This document shows, in pieces, positions 6,575 through 12,761 of a stretch of DNA of 12,761 bases. The notes beneath the pieces are model-generated. The model saw nothing but the letters and a program-made list of their open reading frames with translations. It was not told the DNA's origin and made no database searches. A program made the translations under genes and the position numbers. Within the stretch, counting starts at the first letter, position 1; every line of letters starts with the position of its first letter. Source of the stretch: Crocinitomicaceae bacterium (GTDB lineage Bacteria > Bacteroidota > Bacteroidia > Flavobacteriales_D > Crocinitomicaceae); NCBI GenBank assembly GCA_024643585.1, contig JAHEMP010000037.1:1-12761 (forward strand). Reading direction: 5' to 3'.

Positions 6575-8278
6575 TTATTGAAATTTAATCGCTTTCGTTG
6601 GAAGAACACGACTTATGAGTGCGCTTGGAACAACCATCGCTAGGAGGCAGACTATCAAGGTCGCTCCATTTAATAAAATGATTTGCCAAATACCAATTGA
6701 AATTGGAACTTTGTCTAGGTAATATACTTCCGGGTTTAGGCTGAGTATTCCAAATTTGTACTGAATGAAACAAATCCCAAGCCCAATAGCATTGCCCCAG
6801 AGCATTCCTTTACCGATGATAAAGAAGGCTTGAAGTAAGAATATTTTTCGGAGCTGCCAATTTAAACTACCCATGGCTTTCATCATTCCAATAAAATGTG
6901 TTTTAACTAGAATCAGCACCAATAGTGCGGCGCCAACATTTATTATTCCAATTAATACCATCAATACCAGAATGATATATACATTCAAATCTAAAAAATC
7001 GAGCCAGAGAAATATTTCTTGTTGATTTTCTTTTATTCCAGAAACTTGCAACAATTCCTCGTGCTCATTGGGTATAAATGTCAATTCGCGTTTCAGCTTA
7101 TTAATTTCAAGATCAAGTGTTTCCCAGACTTTGAAATTCACCTCATAACCCCCAACATAACTCTGCGCACTTCCTTTTCCATCTTTTTTTTCTATAAAAA
7201 CTGTTTTCTCTTTCGTTTTTATACTAAAGTTCAAACCACTATTATCTTGGTATTCTCTTGAAATTAGACCCTCATCGTCTACTACAAAATCACATGGCGT
7301 GCGCCCGGCACCTTTTACCTTAATCGTCAAGTATGCTGTATCTGGGAGCGAAAGTGGCATCGATTCATTTCTAACTTTAACGCCATAATCTCGAGCAATT
7401 AAGCGGAAGCTTGTATCTTTACTAGGGCAAATTTTAATGCCTATTGTTTGTCCGAATCCTTTTCCCCAATCGTATTCGTAATATCCGTTACCTCCCTGTA
7501 CATTTGCTTTAAGAATAATATATCCATCGGTAATCGTATCGACCACTTCAATACTAGCCTGAATGCCCCAATCGTTCAGTAATTGTACTTGTCGCAAATC
7601 ACCAATAATCATTTTTTTATCAAATTCTTCAAGTCCTGTATGGTAAATTCCTGAAATTCGAAAGAATCGTTTTACGGGTTGATTTTTCACAAAATAGGCA
7701 CGGATTGAGTCACCAACTTTAAAATTTAGATCGCGTGCAATTCTTTTTGATAAAAGTATTTCATCTGAAATAGCAGACGATTTAAAAGTTGGTATTTTAC
7801 CTTCGACTAAATTTTCTTTGAAGAAACTCCAATCGAAATTTTCATCAACGCCCTTTAAAATTGCCCCTTGAATATTTTGTTGGCTGATCACCGAATCTTT
7901 CCCGTTGGCAAGTTTGATAGTATTCTGGGATTTTTCAGATTGAAGAAGTATCGGTTTAAAAGCAACGGGATGAATTTGAGATATTGCGGGGTTCTCCTTT
8001 AATTTGGCAAAAAAGGCTTGATTTTTGCGAATTGGTTCACTTTCATAGATACTTCCTTCTCCTGCATTTAGTATAAACGCATGGGCAGAAAATCCTGAAA
8101 CTTTTTCACGGACTTCTTTTTGAAATCCGATAACAACAGCGACAGTGAGTAAGTTTACAACAATAGCAAGTGCAATACTAATCATACTGATGCGTACAAT
8201 CGGTCGTGAAACTTTTTTACCTTCGTTTTCCTTAAGAAAGATCTTTTTAGCTATGAAATACTCGTGTGACAATTCCAA
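6575..8278 (-). CDS. LolC/LolE-like FtsX-family ABC permease with periplasmic insert
   Basis: This inner-membrane permease belongs to the MacB/FtsX group related to lipoprotein-releasing LolC/E. With the TTG start at 8278 it has 567 residues, beginning MELSHEYFIAKKIF, which fits the family N-terminus. TM1 is at about 28-51, a large periplasmic MacB-PCD-like region follows, and the FtsX domain has TM2-TM4 near 433-460, 481-507 and 528-552, with the typical LVKTHFIGMMKAMG and IGKGMLWGN segments. Bacteroidota homologues are usually near 400-410 residues (recalled); the excess is an insert at about 243-378. An ATG at 8317 would add 13 residues, but it lies upstream of the apparent promoter (8292-8322), so TTG is preferred with moderate certainty. 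No ATPase partner is adjacent, which is common for this family in Bacteroidota. Confidence 0.85.
   Translation of the reverse strand: MELSHEYFIAKKIFLKENEGKKVSRPIVRISMISIALAIVVNLLTVAVVIGFQKEVREKVSGFSAHAFILNAGEGSIYESEPIRKNQAFFAKLKENPAISQIHPVAFKPILLQSEKSQNTIKLANGKDSVISQQNIQGAILKGVDENFDWSFFKENLVEGKIPTFKSSAISDEILLSKRIARDLNFKVGDSIRAYFVKNQPVKRFFRISGIYHTGLEEFDKKMIIGDLRQVQLLNDWGIQASIEVVDTITDGYIILKANVQGGNGYYEYDWGKGFGQTIGIKICPSKDTSFRLIARDYGVKVRNESMPLSLPDTAYLTIKVKGAGRTPCDFVVDDEGLISREYQDNSGLNFSIKTKEKTVFIEKKDGKGSAQSYVGGYEVNFKVWETLDLEINKLKRELTFIPNEHEELLQVSGIKENQQEIFLWLDFLDLNVYIILVLMVLIGIINVGAALLVLILVKTHFIGMMKAMGSLNWQLRKIFLLQAFFIIGKGMLWGNAIGLGICFIQYKFGILSLNPEVYYLDKVPISIGIWQIILLNGATLIVCLLAMVVPSALISRVLPTKAIKFQ
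7145..7552 (-). other. Ig/SprB-like insert in the permease periplasmic domain
   Basis: This in-frame segment covers permease residues 243-378. Residues about 250-320 resemble a SprB/PKD-type beta-sandwich repeat: an ILKANVQGGNGYYEYDWGKG stretch matches the usual GGxGxYxYxWxxG pattern, and ICPSKDTSFRLIARDYG matches the later strand pair. The following 58 residues are beta-rich with no assigned family. The only two periplasmic cysteines of the protein (Cys284 and Cys329) lie here and could form a disulfide. Flanking permease sequence continues normally on both sides, so it is an insertion and not a frameshift. Confidence 0.6.
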
Positions 8279-9551
8279 AATTTTATCACTGCGAAAGTAC
8301 ACAAAGCTTTTCTTCATTGAAAGTCTTTTGCTGCTTTTGCTGTTTAGTTGTGGTCTTGTATCTAGAAATGGTAGAAATTTAAATTCAAAGAAGGAAACAC
8401 AAGAAAACAATGAAAACTCTGGCGGTGGAATGCTAGAAGAATCGAGTAAAGGGCCCCATAAAAAAATTACATTAGCCATAGAAAGAACCGATTTGTATCT
8501 GGATACATTGCGCAAAAAAAGGGTAGGCGTAGTGACCAATCAAACCGGTACGATAGGCCAAACTCATTTGGTGGACACACTTATATCTTCTGGAGTTAAC
8601 GTAGTTAAAGTATTTGCACCTGAACATGGTTTTCGCGGAAAAGCGGGTGCTGGAGAGCATGTTTCATCAACCGTTGATTACAAAACGGGTTTACCAATAA
8701 TGTCGCTTTATGGCAATACGAAAAAACCAAGTGTTGAAATGATGCAAGACATTGATATTATGATTTTTGATATTCAGGATGTTGGGGTTAGATTTTATAC
8801 TTTTATTTCAACACTGCATTATGTAATGGAAGCATGTGCCGAAGCGAATATTCCTCTGGTCGTTTTGGATAGACCAAATCCAAACTGTAATTATGTTGAT
8901 GGCCCTGTTTTGGATACTAATTTCCGTTCATTTGTTGGAATGCACCCTGTGCCAATTGTTTATGGTATGACCATTGGAGAATACGGAGAAATGATTAATG
9001 GAGAAAGGTGGTTGTCTAATGGCGTAGTGTGCAATTTAACGGTAATACCATTGGCAAACTATACCAGAAAATCTATTTATGAATTGCCAATACCTCCTTC
9101 TCCAAACTTGCGGACCAATACATCTATTTATTTGTACCCGAGTTTATGCTTTTTTGAGGGCACTAGTGTAAGTGTTGGCAGAGGTACTGATTTCCCCTTT
9201 GAAGTCTACGGTCACCCAAGTTTTCCAGAAAGTGACTTTTCTTTTGTTCCAAAGTCGCAGACTGGCGCATTAAATCCGCTTTGGAAAGATAGCACGTGCT
9301 TTGGCTACAATTTGAGGGAAGAAGCAGAAAAAAGACCGACTAAATTGAATTTATCCTATTTCATGAATGCCTACAACTTATTGAAGGGACAAAATTTTGT
9401 GACAAACCAACGATTTTTAAATTTATTAGTTGGCAATAATAAACTGATCGAACAACTAGATTCTGGATTTACTCAAAAAGAAATACGAGCTTCCTGGCAA
9501 ACGGAATTAGTTGAATTCAAAATTATTAGAGCAAAGTATTTGATCTATTAA
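8253..9551 (+). CDS. NamZ-like exo-beta-N-acetylmuramidase lipoprotein (DUF1343, GH171)
   Basis: This 432-residue envelope lipoprotein belongs to the DUF1343/YbbC family. Its characterised member, NamZ of Bacillus subtilis, is an exo-beta-N-acetylmuramidase (GH171) that releases MurNAc from the non-reducing end of peptidoglycan fragments. ATG 8253 gives a basic N-terminus, a hydrophobic stretch and a lipobox LFSC with Cys33; residues 40-70 form a polar linker. Family landmarks are RVGVVTNQTG (90-99), FAPEHGFRG (121-129), FDIQDVGVRFYTF (172-184), the LDRPNPN segment (205-211), MHPVPIVYGMTIGEYG (230-245) and SVGRGTDFPFEVYG (307-320). The conserved acidic residues in EHGFRG and GRGTDFPFE are candidates for the active site. 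Its start overlaps that of the divergent permease by 26 bp. A weak TACCTTCG at 8218-8225 may be its -7 element. Confidence 0.88.
   Translation: MKYSCDNSKILSLRKYTKLFFIESLLLLLLFSCGLVSRNGRNLNSKKETQENNENSGGGMLEESSKGPHKKITLAIERTDLYLDTLRKKRVGVVTNQTGTIGQTHLVDTLISSGVNVVKVFAPEHGFRGKAGAGEHVSSTVDYKTGLPIMSLYGNTKKPSVEMMQDIDIMIFDIQDVGVRFYTFISTLHYVMEACAEANIPLVVLDRPNPNCNYVDGPVLDTNFRSFVGMHPVPIVYGMTIGEYGEMINGERWLSNGVVCNLTVIPLANYTRKSIYELPIPPSPNLRTNTSIYLYPSLCFFEGTSVSVGRGTDFPFEVYGHPSFPESDFSFVPKSQTGALNPLWKDSTCFGYNLREEAEKRPTKLNLSYFMNAYNLLKGQNFVTNQRFLNLLVGNNKLIEQLDSGFTQKEIRASWQTELVEFKIIRAKYLIY
8292..8322 (-). promoter_or_regulatory. Probable promoter of the permease gene, inside the divergent coding start
   Basis: On the minus strand TTTC (8319-8322) and TACTTTCG (8292-8299) are separated by exactly 19 bases, a near-consensus match to TTTG-N19-TAnnTTTG with one mismatch in each element. 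Transcription would start near 8285, a few bases before the TTG at 8278. This supports TTG as the start codon and rules against the ATG at 8317, which would lie upstream of the transcription start. The element lies within the signal-peptide codons of the divergent lipoprotein gene. Confidence 0.5.
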
Positions 9552-9658
9552 TTTTTTTATCAATTGTTAATTTATTTTCCGCATATTGTTCTCAACCATC
9601 GTTTAGTTTATGCGAAATTCAAAACAACCGTAGATAACTCGTTTATTTTAACTTGTAA

Positions 9659-9686
9659 TTTGCGCATTACGCAAACGCCATCTTTG
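9659..9686 (+). promoter_or_regulatory. Operator-like palindrome and probable -7 element before the dehydrogenase pair
   Basis: TTTGCG-CATTA-CGCAAA (9659-9675) is a perfect 6-bp inverted repeat with a 5-base spacer, typical in size of a dimeric repressor site. CATCTTTG (9679-9686) begins three bases after it and is one mismatch from TAnnTTTG. A -33 element could be TTTG at 9659 (16-base spacing) or TTG at 9653 (23-base spacing), neither ideal. A protein on the palindrome would cover the promoter spacer. The inverted repeat is seen directly; the operator role is inferred. Confidence 0.5.
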
Positions 9687-9687
9687 T

Positions 9688-9714
9688 AGTTGTTCAATTC
9701 GATTGAACCCAACT
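9688..9714 (+). promoter_or_regulatory. Hairpin in the leader of the dehydrogenase operon
   Basis: GTTCAAT (9692-9698) and ATTGAAC (9702-9708) form a perfect 7-bp stem with a TCG loop, extended by AGTT/AACT (9688-9691 with 9711-9714) across a two-base CC bulge. It would lie at or just after the presumed transcription start near 9692, leaving 37 bases before the ATG at 9752. There is no T-run behind it, so it is not a terminator. It may protect the 5' end of the mRNA or be a second protein-binding site. Confidence 0.5.
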
Positions 9715-9751
9715 TCAATACCGATATACATTTGATTTAAAATTAAAAGTT

Positions 9752-10744
9752 ATGAAAGTATTGGTAACAGGTTCAGATGGACTACTGGGTAGTAATCTCG
9801 TAAGGGAGTTGATTATAAGAAACTATGAAGTGTATGGTTTTGTTGAAAATGGAAAATCAACAATGACATTAGAAGGCCTTCGGATAAAAAAAATTGAAGG
9901 GAATATATTAAACGAATACGATGTCTTAGAGGCGACATTTGGAATGGATGTCGTTATACATTGTGCTGCCAATACAAGTATGTTTCCGGCCAGACAAACA
10001 ATCGTAAATCGTGTAAATATTAACGGAACAAATAATCTAATAAAAGCTTGTCAAGTAAACAAGGTAAAAAGAATGATCTATGTTGGAACGGCTAATTCAT
10101 TTGGTTCTGGTAATTTGGATAACTTAGGGTCTGAAGAGAATTTGTATACAGCCTCTCGATATGGTTTGGATTATATGGATTCGAAATACAAAGCTCAATT
10201 AAATGTATTGAAAAAGGCGAGAGAAGAAGGATTTGATGCTTTGGTAGTGAACCCGACTTTTATGATCGGACCCTATGATTCACGGCCGACTTCTGGCACC
10301 ATGGTTTTGGGTATATATCATAAAAAAGTTCCGGGTTTTCCTGCTGGAGGAAAGAATTTTATTTATGTCAAAGATGCAGCGGTTGCCATTGCAAATGCGA
10401 TTACCATTGGAAAGAAAGGCGAATGTTATATTCTAGGAAGTGAAAATCTGAGTTACAAACAAGCTTTTGAAAAAATTGCTAAAATTACGGGAGTCACGGC
10501 GCCTAAAATTAGATTAGCAAAAAACATAACCTTCACTTACGGAACGATCAATTCCGTATTTGCCAGAATCTTTGGTAAAAAACCAACTGTATCAAAAGAA
10601 ATGGCGATTCTTTCAAATGAATTTCACTATTATTCATCTGAAAAGGCTCAACGAGAATTACAAATGCCACAAACATCAATAGAGATAGCATTTAAAGAAT
10701 GTTTTGATTGGTTTGTTGACAATAATTATACTAAATCGGCATAA
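9752..10744 (+). CDS. NAD(P)-dependent epimerase/dehydratase-family protein (extended SDR)
   Basis: This 330-residue cytosolic protein is an extended short-chain dehydrogenase. It has the N-terminal Rossmann motif GSDGLLG (Gly7, Gly10, Gly13), a VIHCAANTS stretch (68-76) where the family has its HxAA motif, the catalytic pair Tyr141-xxx-Lys145 and a conserved NPTFMIGP segment (167-174). The FIYVKDAAVAIANA region (203-216) resembles dihydroflavonol-reductase-like and sterol-dehydrogenase-like members more than sugar-nucleotide epimerases. The substrate cannot be read from the sequence; a ketone or aldehyde reductase on a lipid or isoprenoid substrate is possible. The start is ATG 9752. It is one base away from the next dehydrogenase gene, so the two are almost certainly co-transcribed and may act on successive steps. 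Confidence 0.85.
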   Translation: MKVLVTGSDGLLGSNLVRELIIRNYEVYGFVENGKSTMTLEGLRIKKIEGNILNEYDVLEATFGMDVVIHCAANTSMFPARQTIVNRVNINGTNNLIKACQVNKVKRMIYVGTANSFGSGNLDNLGSEENLYTASRYGLDYMDSKYKAQLNVLKKAREEGFDALVVNPTFMIGPYDSRPTSGTMVLGIYHKKVPGFPAGGKNFIYVKDAAVAIANAITIGKKGECYILGSENLSYKQAFEKIAKITGVTAPKIRLAKNITFTYGTINSVFARIFGKKPTVSKEMAILSNEFHYYSSEKAQRELQMPQTSIEIAFKECFDWFVDNNYTKSA

Positions 10745-10745
10745 C

Positions 10746-11549
10746 ATGTTCAAGGGCAAAGTAATCGTAATAACAGGTTCTACTCAAGGGATAGGAAAAC
10801 GTACAGCCGAACTTTTGGCTCGCGAAGGTGCAAAAATCGTTATTAATTCTCGACGAGAAAGCAAGGTAGAAGAGACTGTACAAGAATTTACCAAAATGGG
10901 ATACAATGTGATTGGTGTAGCAGGAGATGTTTCTGATTTCTCCTTTTGTGAGAAGATGGCAGTTGAAACAATGCGTAATTATGGAAAAATAGATTTTCTC
11001 ATAAACAATGCAGGATTAGCAGCAAAGGGAAAACTCGAAGAGACTACTCCTGAAGTGTTTGAAAAATTAGTATCTGTAAACATTTTGGGAAGCATATATC
11101 CAACTCTAGCCTTGCTTCCACATTTGAAAGAAACAAAAGGTGGAATTTTATTCATTTCTTCTTTGGCAGGTATTGTCGGTTTGCCCAGCTATTTATCCTA
11201 TTCATATACCAAACGTTCCATTATAAGTATTGCAGAAAGTTTGAAAAATGAACTTTACGATTCTGGAGTTTATATTGGTGTAAATTTCCCTGGTTTTACT
11301 GAAAATGATTCGGAGAAACAGAATATTCTACCTTCCGGAGAATCTGTTGTTATGAAAAAACGATTGGATGTGAAAGTAGAGTCTTTAGATAATACGGTAG
11401 GTAAAATAATACGACAAATAGAAAGACGCAAGTTTCGCTGTTTCTCTTCTTTCAAAGGGAAAATGGTTTATGTGATTTACCGTTTGTTTCCTTCACTTGC
11501 AATTGCTGTAGTAAAGCAAAACAGAAAAAAAATCATGGAAATGGATTGA
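10746..11549 (+). CDS. Short-chain dehydrogenase/reductase (classical SDR)
   Basis: This 267-residue protein has a complete classical SDR core: TGSTQGIG cofactor motif (10-17), NNAG (87-90), catalytic Ser139, and Tyr152-xxx-Lys156 within YLSYSYTKRS. The Arg36-Arg37 pair after the second strand suggests NADPH preference. ATG 10746 is chosen because it starts MFKGKVIVITG, the usual N-terminus; codons upstream in frame overlap the preceding gene. The C-terminal tail (230-267) has a basic stretch and a hydrophobic VYVIYRLFPSLAIAVV segment that could bind a membrane, as in 3-ketosphinganine reductases, which act on a lipid that Bacteroidota make. That match is suggestive only. The gene starts one base after the previous stop codon. 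Confidence 0.87.
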   Translation: MFKGKVIVITGSTQGIGKRTAELLAREGAKIVINSRRESKVEETVQEFTKMGYNVIGVAGDVSDFSFCEKMAVETMRNYGKIDFLINNAGLAAKGKLEETTPEVFEKLVSVNILGSIYPTLALLPHLKETKGGILFISSLAGIVGLPSYLSYSYTKRSIISIAESLKNELYDSGVYIGVNFPGFTENDSEKQNILPSGESVVMKKRLDVKVESLDNTVGKIIRQIERRKFRCFSSFKGKMVYVIYRLFPSLAIAVVKQNRKKIMEMD

Positions 11550-11639
11550 TATTAATTCAAAGACAAAAGCTCTAAATAATCATAAAAAATAAACATTTTC
11601 AGTTAAAAGGGTGTTTCTTTGCTGTCTCAAAATGTTTCA

Positions 11640-12761
11640 ATGCCTTTTTTCAAAAAATTCATCTTCATTTTTATTTTCCTCCTCTCTTACGCTAATTCGA
11701 GTTTGGCGCAAGAGAATTCTTTTGTTGGACGAGTATACGATTCAATTGGCAATGAGCCTTTGCCTTATGTTATGGTTGTCTTGCAATCGAAATATACAGA
11801 CAAAGTAATTGTAGGAACTACATCGGATGAAAACGGTGAATTTTTTCTGAAATCAGATTCAATTAATGCCATTCTGAAGCTGAGTTTCATGGGATACGAG
11901 AAAAAAGTAATTAGCAGTTTTCAATCAGAGGACGGTATAATTGAACTTGGCAAAATCCAATTGGTGTCGCTTACCCAAAATTTAGGGGAGGTGAAAGTGA
12001 CGGCAGAAAAGTCGGGTATGGAATTCAAACTTGACAAACGGGTTTTTACGGTTGGAAAGGACATTAGTTCGACAGGCATGGGCGCACTTGAAGTCCTGAA
12101 CAATGTGCCTTCTGTTACCGTCGACATTGAAGGAAATATAAAATTGAGAGGAAATTCAGGTGTTCAAATATTGATAAACGGAAAACCCTCTGTACTGTCC
12201 GACGATCCGAGTAAAGCGCTGGGGACCATTACGGCAGATATGATAGAATCTGTTGAGGTAATAACAAATCCTTCTGCGAAATACGATGCAAGTGGAACCT
12301 CGGGTATCTTGAATATTGTACTCAAAAAAGAAGAAACCAAGGGATTTAACGGGTCCCTTTCGGTAAACACCGGTTTACCCTACAATCATTCAGTCGGAGG
12401 AAGTATAAATTACCGAACAAAGAAATTCAATTTGTTTACTCAATTCGGGGCCGGTTACAGGTCTTTGCCTGATTATGATAGAAGTAAAAATGTGAATTAT
12501 CTCGATAATAATTCTGTCATAACAGATGGTACAGGTTTTAGAAATGAAAATTTTTACAACATCACCTTGGGCACGGATTATTATTTAAACGAAAGGAATA
12601 CTTTAACACTTTCTGGTAATTTTGCCTACGAAGTGGAAAAGCAACCGTCAACAACGGAAGTATACTTATACGACGCAAAGAACTCACTGGTTGGGCAATA
12701 CCAAAGAACGGAAGTGACCTCTGCTCTCAATCCCAAATACCAGTATGATTTTCAATACAAA
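11640..12761 (+). CDS. TonB-dependent outer-membrane receptor, C-terminally cut by the window edge
   Basis: The first 374 codons of an outer-membrane receptor that imports a ligand using the TonB-ExbBD proton-motive system; the rest lies past the window. A signal peptide (MPFFKKFIFIFIFLLSYANS..., likely cleaved after Ala23) is followed by a carboxypeptidase-regulatory-like beta-sandwich (about 26-105, starting FVGRVYDSIGNEPLPYVMV) typical of Bacteroidota receptors. A plug domain follows (about 115-230, with VLNNVPSVTVDIEGNIKLRG and ITNPSAKYDASGTSGILNIV), then the first strands of the barrel. The plug wording fits the OMP_b-brl_3 group rather than SusC. The ligand is unknown. The gene is 90 bp after the dehydrogenase pair, with only a weak TTTCTTTG (11614-11621) as a -7 candidate, so it may be in the same transcript. 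Confidence 0.92.
   Translation, partial: MPFFKKFIFIFIFLLSYANSSLAQENSFVGRVYDSIGNEPLPYVMVVLQSKYTDKVIVGTTSDENGEFFLKSDSINAILKLSFMGYEKKVISSFQSEDGIIELGKIQLVSLTQNLGEVKVTAEKSGMEFKLDKRVFTVGKDISSTGMGALEVLNNVPSVTVDIEGNIKLRGNSGVQILINGKPSVLSDDPSKALGTITADMIESVEVITNPSAKYDASGTSGILNIVLKKEETKGFNGSLSVNTGLPYNHSVGGSINYRTKKFNLFTQFGAGYRSLPDYDRSKNVNYLDNNSVITDGTGFRNENFYNITLGTDYYLNERNTLTLSGNFAYEVEKQPSTTEVYLYDAKNSLVGQYQRTEVTSALNPKYQYDFQYK

Noticed and set aside
8145..8252. Upstream extension of the muramidase lipoprotein frame
   Set aside because: It is antisense to the first membrane segment of the permease and would bury the signal peptide behind 36 extra residues.
8279..8539. Upstream extension of the permease reading frame, including ATG 8317
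   Set aside because: The extra residues do not look like the family N-terminus, the frame runs through the divergent lipoprotein gene, and the probable promoter lies at 8292-8322. ATG 8317 remains possible but less likely.
9545..9575. Possible terminator after the muramidase gene
   Set aside because: Only a 5-bp AT-rich pairing (TTGAT with ATCAA) around a T-run is found; the stem is too weak to call.
1..12761. CRISPR arrays, tRNA or rRNA genes, phage or plasmid functions, toxin-antitoxin or defence modules
   Set aside because: I saw no regularly spaced repeats, no tRNA-like cloverleaf and no matching protein motifs on either strand.

Overview
The window reads as chromosomal DNA of a member of the Bacteroidota, most likely order Flavobacteriales. 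The evidence is a C-terminal type IX secretion (Por) sorting domain, a TonB-dependent receptor with a carboxypeptidase-like N-terminal domain, Bacteroidota-type promoters (TTTG at -33, TAnnTTTG at -7) in place of sigma70 boxes, low GC, and intergenic palindromes of a kind common in flavobacteria. Most genes are housekeeping or envelope genes. I see no transposase, integrase, phage gene, CRISPR array, tRNA or rRNA.

Left part (1-2870, minus strand): the proximal end of a suf iron-sulfur cluster operon in the order A-type carrier, sufB, sufC, with a consensus promoter in front of the carrier gene. Transcription runs toward position 1, so sufD and sufS are expected beyond the left edge. Both gaps between the genes, and the 67 bases after sufC, carry repeats: an AATTCGAA-type repeat before sufB, a long inverted repeat between sufB and sufC, and a short AATNCG-like stretch after sufC.

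Middle part (2947-6556): a hairpin terminator, then a minus-strand gene for a T9SS-exported protein. Divergent from it on the plus strand are a small cysteine-rich lipoprotein, ribF (FMN/FAD synthesis) and a leucine-rich-repeat protein whose start lies inside the end of ribF. This run ends in a bidirectional terminator shared with the convergent gene to its right.

Right part (6575-12761): a LolC/E-like FtsX-family permease on the minus strand is head-to-head with a lipoprotein of the DUF1343/GH171 (NamZ) exo-N-acetylmuramidase family, and the two coding starts overlap. Next come two short-chain dehydrogenase genes one base apart, preceded by an operator-like palindrome and a 5'-leader hairpin, and finally the first 374 codons of a TonB-dependent outer-membrane receptor that runs off the window.

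The most unusual feature is an insert of about 135 residues in the periplasmic part of the permease. Its first half resembles the SprB/PKD-type Ig-like repeats normally found in Bacteroidota surface adhesins. I do not see a complete new multi-gene system; the remaining findings concern regulatory structures and overlapping gene starts.
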